In this document: positions 59,881-64,000 of the stretch, piece by piece
Numbering within the stretch: position 1 is the first letter of the stretch
Layout: each line of letters opens with the position of its first letter
Assembly: GCA_014898425.1 (NCBI GenBank)
Contig: RCSZ01000004.1
Location: 682,001-746,000 of the forward strand
Direction of reading: 5' to 3'
DNA from: Botryotinia globosa
Lineage: Eukaryota; Ascomycota; Leotiomycetes; Helotiales; Sclerotiniaceae
DNA: 64,000 bases
Made by a program: the position numbers and the translations under genes
Notes under the pieces: generated by a model
What the model was told of the DNA's origin: nothing
The model's input: the letters and a program-made list of their open reading frames with translations, nothing else
Database searches by the model: none

Positions 59881-60737
59881 AAAACGTCGTTCAAGACAAG
59901 TTGAAAACAAAGATGAAGGGTTTGGTACCTAGGTATCAATGAGGAAGGAGAGACGTTGAACTAAATTGCTTATGTAATTTTGAACACATCATTCTCGCGT
60001 GAAGAGTCACGCAACATTACTTAAATTTCACAACTTCTACCAGCCCTGCAATAGAGTAATGTCCACGGAGAGCTTGAGCCACAGATTTAGAAGTAATTTC
60101 TATTTTCTACAATTCACAAGAGTTTGAATCTACATGTTATAATACTGTGAAAAATTGAATTCCTGTAGCCATGGTAATGCTAAGATCACTCATACTTCGA
60201 GCACTGACACGTTCACTGCGTAGATTCATGTGAGGTCACTCAGAATTGAAGTGTCCGAAGAATCAACATAGTTATGTTTCCTCTCAATAGGTACGCAAGA
60301 CGTATTGAAACATTAGGTTAAGGAACGAAGAGATGCCACCAACATCTAATCTCAAAGTTTCTAGGAAACATGCAGGGAACTTACAGCCAGTCAACTAGAA
60401 ACGATGATGAGAAAAGACGTGAGTGAGCATACTAGAAGCATGAATTAAGAAATTTGTCTATTTTGAAAACTAAAACTATCTGCACAAATGCAATAATGGT
60501 TTCTAAACCGTTGCAACTCTGTATGCTTCTGGGAGCATAGATGAGATATCATTCTGAAACATGTAACCATTCTCTCCATCAAAGGTATCCCAAAACTCAC
60601 TTCATGCTACACTTGAAATGCGCAAGCCATGGGTAGTAATCTCAGATCACTCCATACCATAAAATTATCTCAAAGTATCCGCAAATTGTACAATTCACCC
60701 ATAAATATCCTATCGGGGAGCAAACAATGCTGCAAGC
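59881..60737. other. intergenic
   Basis: About 850 bp of ordinary composition between a BTB relic and the 456-aa gene; no gene recognised. Confidence 0.55.
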
Positions 60738-62227
60738 TCACTTATTCTCTTGAGTCTCATCACGACGCTCGATCCAACTAGGACAATCCTGATGAGAAAA
60801 ATGCTGATGTAATTCGCACAGGTTCCATTTTCGTGGATCAAGAGGGTGTTCATAAGTTCCGCGATCTGTGACTTGGCTTCTGCAGTAGTCGATATAGTCG
60901 ATACCAGCATTTTCAGAGCGAGAAAGGAGATTCCAAAGCTCGGCGCTGGAAGTCTTGAGTCGGCCGGTGTCTCGGTTGCATTCATCGGAGGTCAAGAGCC
61001 AGCTGAAGTGTGTATTAGTTTGTGTTCAAGATTGGGTGAACGGGGAAGGGGGAGGGGTATGGGAACGTACTCGAAAACAGCAATGTAAAGCTTTCTCAAA
61101 GGATTGCCGGGATCAGTTTGCGAATAAACAATATACAAGTCTCGAATGTCTGGTAATATGACCGACTCTCCATTACTGCCCCAAAACTCTTTCATAGCCG
61201 AATCCATAAGCTCATCGCACAATCGAGGGATATGGAAATCAGTTGCCATGATATACGTGTCGACGAAACGGTAGTTAGAAAGACCTTCGGCTCGTCCTGG
61301 CTTATGCAATTCAAGTGGCATGATTGTACCCTCTATAAGCCATTGAATGATGACTCTGGAAGACGAGGCCATATATCCGCGTACATAGATTGAATTGGAG
61401 TAGGGCTTGCGAAACTTTTTGAAGTGGGGTACGATCTCGATTATGGCCTCAAAAACTTTTTCTGTGAAGTAAAATGTCGCGTAATCTTCTAGTTGACCAC
61501 CGAGACCACAACTAATCATGTAACTCTTCCTGGAAAATTGTTAGATGTGATAGAAAAAGCTAGTGGAGATAAAGCCTTACTCTTCAGGTTCCTCAAACTT
61601 CTCGCGATTACGCTTGTTGATGTATTTAGATGGACTTTGGGATGGCTTCGGTGCCATTCTTGATTTCTTAGCGGGTTTTTTATCCTCGTTCTTGGAGTCG
61701 GAATTGTAACTTGTTTTAAGAGGAAGAGGGATGAATGGTGTGGCTGAAGTAGTAGTTGATTTCTTATCGTGTGACTTTGCGGATTTTGTTGTAGAATCTG
61801 CGATGGAAGAAGATGATCTCGAGAGTGCCTGTCTTTCTAATATTGAAGGTGAGAGATTTTTGGAAAGTCGTGGGGACTTGTTGCGAATTATTGTCCTCTT
61901 CCTAATTACGAAAGGATTAAATGAACGGGTGGCAGAAGGTATAGCTGTATTTTCCACCAGTTCACTTGGCATTAGTTCAGGATCTAGCTTTGGCTCAATC
62001 GATCGATACGTTCCCACCGTATCAGCAGTTTCGGATGTGTTGACCGTAGTATCCATTGAAGACAGGCCAACGGTTCCGATAGTAGCCATGAGTTGCTTAG
62101 GAAGTGATCTAAGAGATCTCTGAGCCGAATTTGGTGGTTCTTTATTATCGGATTGTTTTTGAACTCGAGTTCTCAAGGAAGATCTGCGATCCATTTCAGG
62201 AGAGGCAGTATTCTTGGGAGAAGACAT
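60738..62227 (-). CDS. divergent BTB-like protein with disordered N-terminus
   Basis: Three exons: 62227-61581, 61529-61071 and 61002-60738. Introns are 51 and 68 bp; all joins are GT..AG in phase 2. The product is 456 aa. Residues 1-215 are Ser/Thr/Lys-rich and disordered with basic clusters (KKPAKKSRMAPKPSQSPSKY), possibly nuclear targeting. From residue about 225 the layout parallels the neighbouring BTB proteins: a VFEAIIEIVPHFKKF segment, VIIQWLIEGTIMPLE in the place of DVLVEWVYT, TYIMATDFHIPRLCDELMD in the place of VLADKICLPELMDQVMD, and GNPLRKLYIAVFEWLL. The last exon contains CELHQHFSHQDC (C-x2-H-x-H-x5-C), the same cluster as the canonical members. I infer a fast-evolving paralogue of the array. 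Confidence 0.75.
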
Positions 62228-63363
62228 GGCTAGTGATAGTTTAATATCGGTTCAAGAAGCCGTGTTTCTTTTGAAGAAAAAGTGAGGATGGTGTGGCTTG
62301 TCAATGTAATCTGCCAAATCTATCAGAATCGGGCTGTGTTAATAAAACAATGTATGTAAATTGAAATTGGGCAATTTGACGAGCCTTGGTAATTTTCCTT
62401 GAAATTTAAGCGAGGATCGATAGTCTCATTTTGTCAATCATGTGAGCGACAATTCACTCTATATTCTTCACGCTAGCAGTAATAAATTATTTCATAGCAT
62501 TTGTCTTGAGTATTATTTCAATTTATACACACCTAGGCATATATTAAATGACTTCACAACAGCTACACTAGTGTGAAATTCCTTATTTCATTCTGTTCAC
62601 CAGTCTAGACAGCTAAAGTTCTGTGATAGTTTAGCTCCCTCATTCATCTAGTACAGTCAGGTATAACAGATGACTTGAGATCATTCACTTTACTTTGTAT
62701 AACTCTACTAGTTGGCTAATTTGGCTCTCATAAACGGTCAACCAGTTCCCCACTAGTGGAAAGTGAATTGTTTTTGTGAAATTTCCACACTAATTGTATT
62801 ACAGTATCTAATCTTATTAATTTCAGTAAGAAGTGCTATCAAAATCTCATAGAGATAATTCGCTTTCTCGGGATATTCGCTTTTCCCGAATAGGAACTTG
62901 TTGACTGCTTATAAAAGGCGACTAATCATAACCTTGAAACTTCAAGAGATAATTCTTTGAAATATACCTAGGTACGCACTTGTAATAACTATCCCTGTGA
63001 TGTTTCTTGAGAGAATCAATCAAATTCAATCTCTTATGAAAGAAGGTTGAGTAATTTTTATCTATACGCTAGTAACAAGAACAATCGATCCAGATGAGAA
63101 CCAAGATATCCGGAAAGAGTAGTATTGAAACATTATTTGAAACGAACAACGAACACATCATAGAAGTTAACACTTGTATTTGAAGATAAAATGTCACATC
63201 AATTTCAATTACAAGCAAATGGGCTATCAGAAAACATGACCTTGTGTATAAACTTTACTAGTAAATCATGTATTTAAGAAAACAGAACCAAATTCCATTG
63301 CAGTAACAGAATATACGTCATCCATAACAATTCTCCAAGCATCGAAATCATCATCACTAACCC
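62228..63363. other. intergenic
   Basis: About 1.1 kb with no gene. It is the upstream flank of the divergent BTB-like gene and the 3' flank of the edge gene. Only short AT-richer stretches are seen. Confidence 0.6.
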
Positions 63364-64000
63364 TTACTTCCCCATCACCGGAGCCTCAAAAACCCCCTCA
63401 AACGCCTCCGCAAGCCAAGTCTTCCTATCCGCCGGCATCCTCAGCGCTCCCTTCCCAGGCCAGCCCTCTATCCACCCCGCCATCCCATCCGCCTCCCTAA
63501 CACACTCTTTCCAATCCCCCTCTCTCACATTCTCACCCGCCTCCACCATAACCACCACCACACTTTCCCAGTCCCTAAACCCCTCTTCCACCAACGTCTT
63601 ACTCCCATTCTTCAACCACCTCCTCTCAATTCTCAACCTCACAGCTTTCTTCTCCCCCACCTTTGCCTTTTGTACGATCGCGGAAAGATGTCGTTTCAAC
63701 TGCGACACATTCCACAACACCGGAATATCATGACACGCCAAATAATGCGGCGGCGCCGCACCCGACAAATGCTGCTTCGCCGAACTAAAAATCGTAAGAT
63801 TGATACTGATTTTTCGGCGAGCAGCAGAATCCGCAGCATAAGAATGCATCCAAGCTATATCTACAGGGGCCAATTCGTAGTCTGCGGGGATAGGAGTGCG
63901 AATAGATGGAGACGGAGCATCGGAAGCTACGTTTCCAGCTATCCCTTGCAAATGCGTAGGACCTCTTAAATTCAGCCAGGAGAGATCGGGAAAATTGATT
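63364..64000 (-). CDS. unidentified protein, 5' part beyond the window
   Basis: The minus-strand frame is open from the window edge (INFPDLSWLNLRGPTHLQGI at the edge) to TAA at 63364, at least 211 codons. No ATG in frame occurs near the edge; the likely start lies outside. It contains WNVSQLKRHLSAIVQKAKVG, RIERRWLKNGSKTLV and GFRDWESVVVVMVEAGENVR, and ends DRKTWLAEAFEGVFEAPVMG. The coding strand is GC-rich and stop-free, unlike flanking DNA, which supports a real gene. I do not recognise the family; there is no signal peptide or membrane helix in the visible part. Confidence 0.7.
   Translation of the reverse strand, partial: INFPDLSWLNLRGPTHLQGIAGNVASDAPSPSIRTPIPADYELAPVDIAWMHSYAADSAARRKISINLTIFSSAKQHLSGAAPPHYLACHDIPVLWNVSQLKRHLSAIVQKAKVGEKKAVRLRIERRWLKNGSKTLVEEGFRDWESVVVVMVEAGENVREGDWKECVREADGMAGWIEGWPGKGALRMPADRKTWLAEAFEGVFEAPVMGK

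Overview
The window looks like nuclear DNA of a filamentous ascomycete. Introns are short (48-80 bp, GT..AG), a tRNA-Pro carries an intron, and the genes (Msp1, Pcs1/Csm1, cystathionine beta-lyase, GMC oxidoreductase, BTB proteins) look fungal. The heavy C-to-T / G-to-A decay of repeats is typical of RIP (repeat-induced point mutation). The gene content and the AT-rich repeat block suggest Leotiomycetes (Helotiales, Sclerotiniaceae-like). That placement is inference; no marker gene was compared.

Layout. 1-6.9 kb: gene-free, microsatellite-rich sequence with AT-rich blocks and small inverted repeats. 6.9-35.35 kb: one large, very AT-rich island that resolves into three nested LTR retrotransposons. 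The outermost is a Ty1/Copia element on the minus strand (170-bp LTRs at 6902-7071 and 35183-35352, target duplication GATTC). Inserted in its reverse transcriptase/RNase H region is a plus-strand Ty3/Gypsy element (240-bp LTRs at 7766-8005 and 28858-29097, duplication GTAT). Inserted in that element is a second copy of the same Gypsy family (LTRs 16996-17235 and 27376-27615, duplication ATAT). All three are riddled with stop codons, but gag, protease, RT, RNase H and integrase relics remain readable. The island also holds a microsatellite cluster (33.1-34.0 kb) and a GC-rich hairpin. 35.35-37.3 kb: transition zone with a clean solo copy of the Copia LTR (duplication GATAG).

37.3-49.5 kb: ordinary gene space. 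It holds a conserved fungal protein of unknown function (623 aa), tRNA-Pro(CGG) with an intron, a tRNA relic, the monopolin-like kinetochore protein Pcs1/Csm1 divergently placed from the mitochondrial AAA ATPase Msp1, cystathionine beta-lyase (Str3/MetG), and a cysteine-rich single-pass membrane protein. 49.9-51.35 kb: a GMC oxidoreductase pseudogene lacking its N-terminal FAD-binding part. 51.9-62.2 kb: a minus-strand array of BTB/POZ genes: two intact canonical genes, four relics and one divergent intact gene. Most share a C-terminal Cys/His cluster and a phase-2 intron just before the BTB domain. The right edge cuts an unidentified minus-strand gene.

The main points of interest are the fully dated nesting order of the transposons, extra open frames between integrase and the 3' LTR of the Gypsy family, and the BTB family with a putative zinc-binding tail. 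Exon joins were made by eye from splice signals and frame continuity; no database search was possible.
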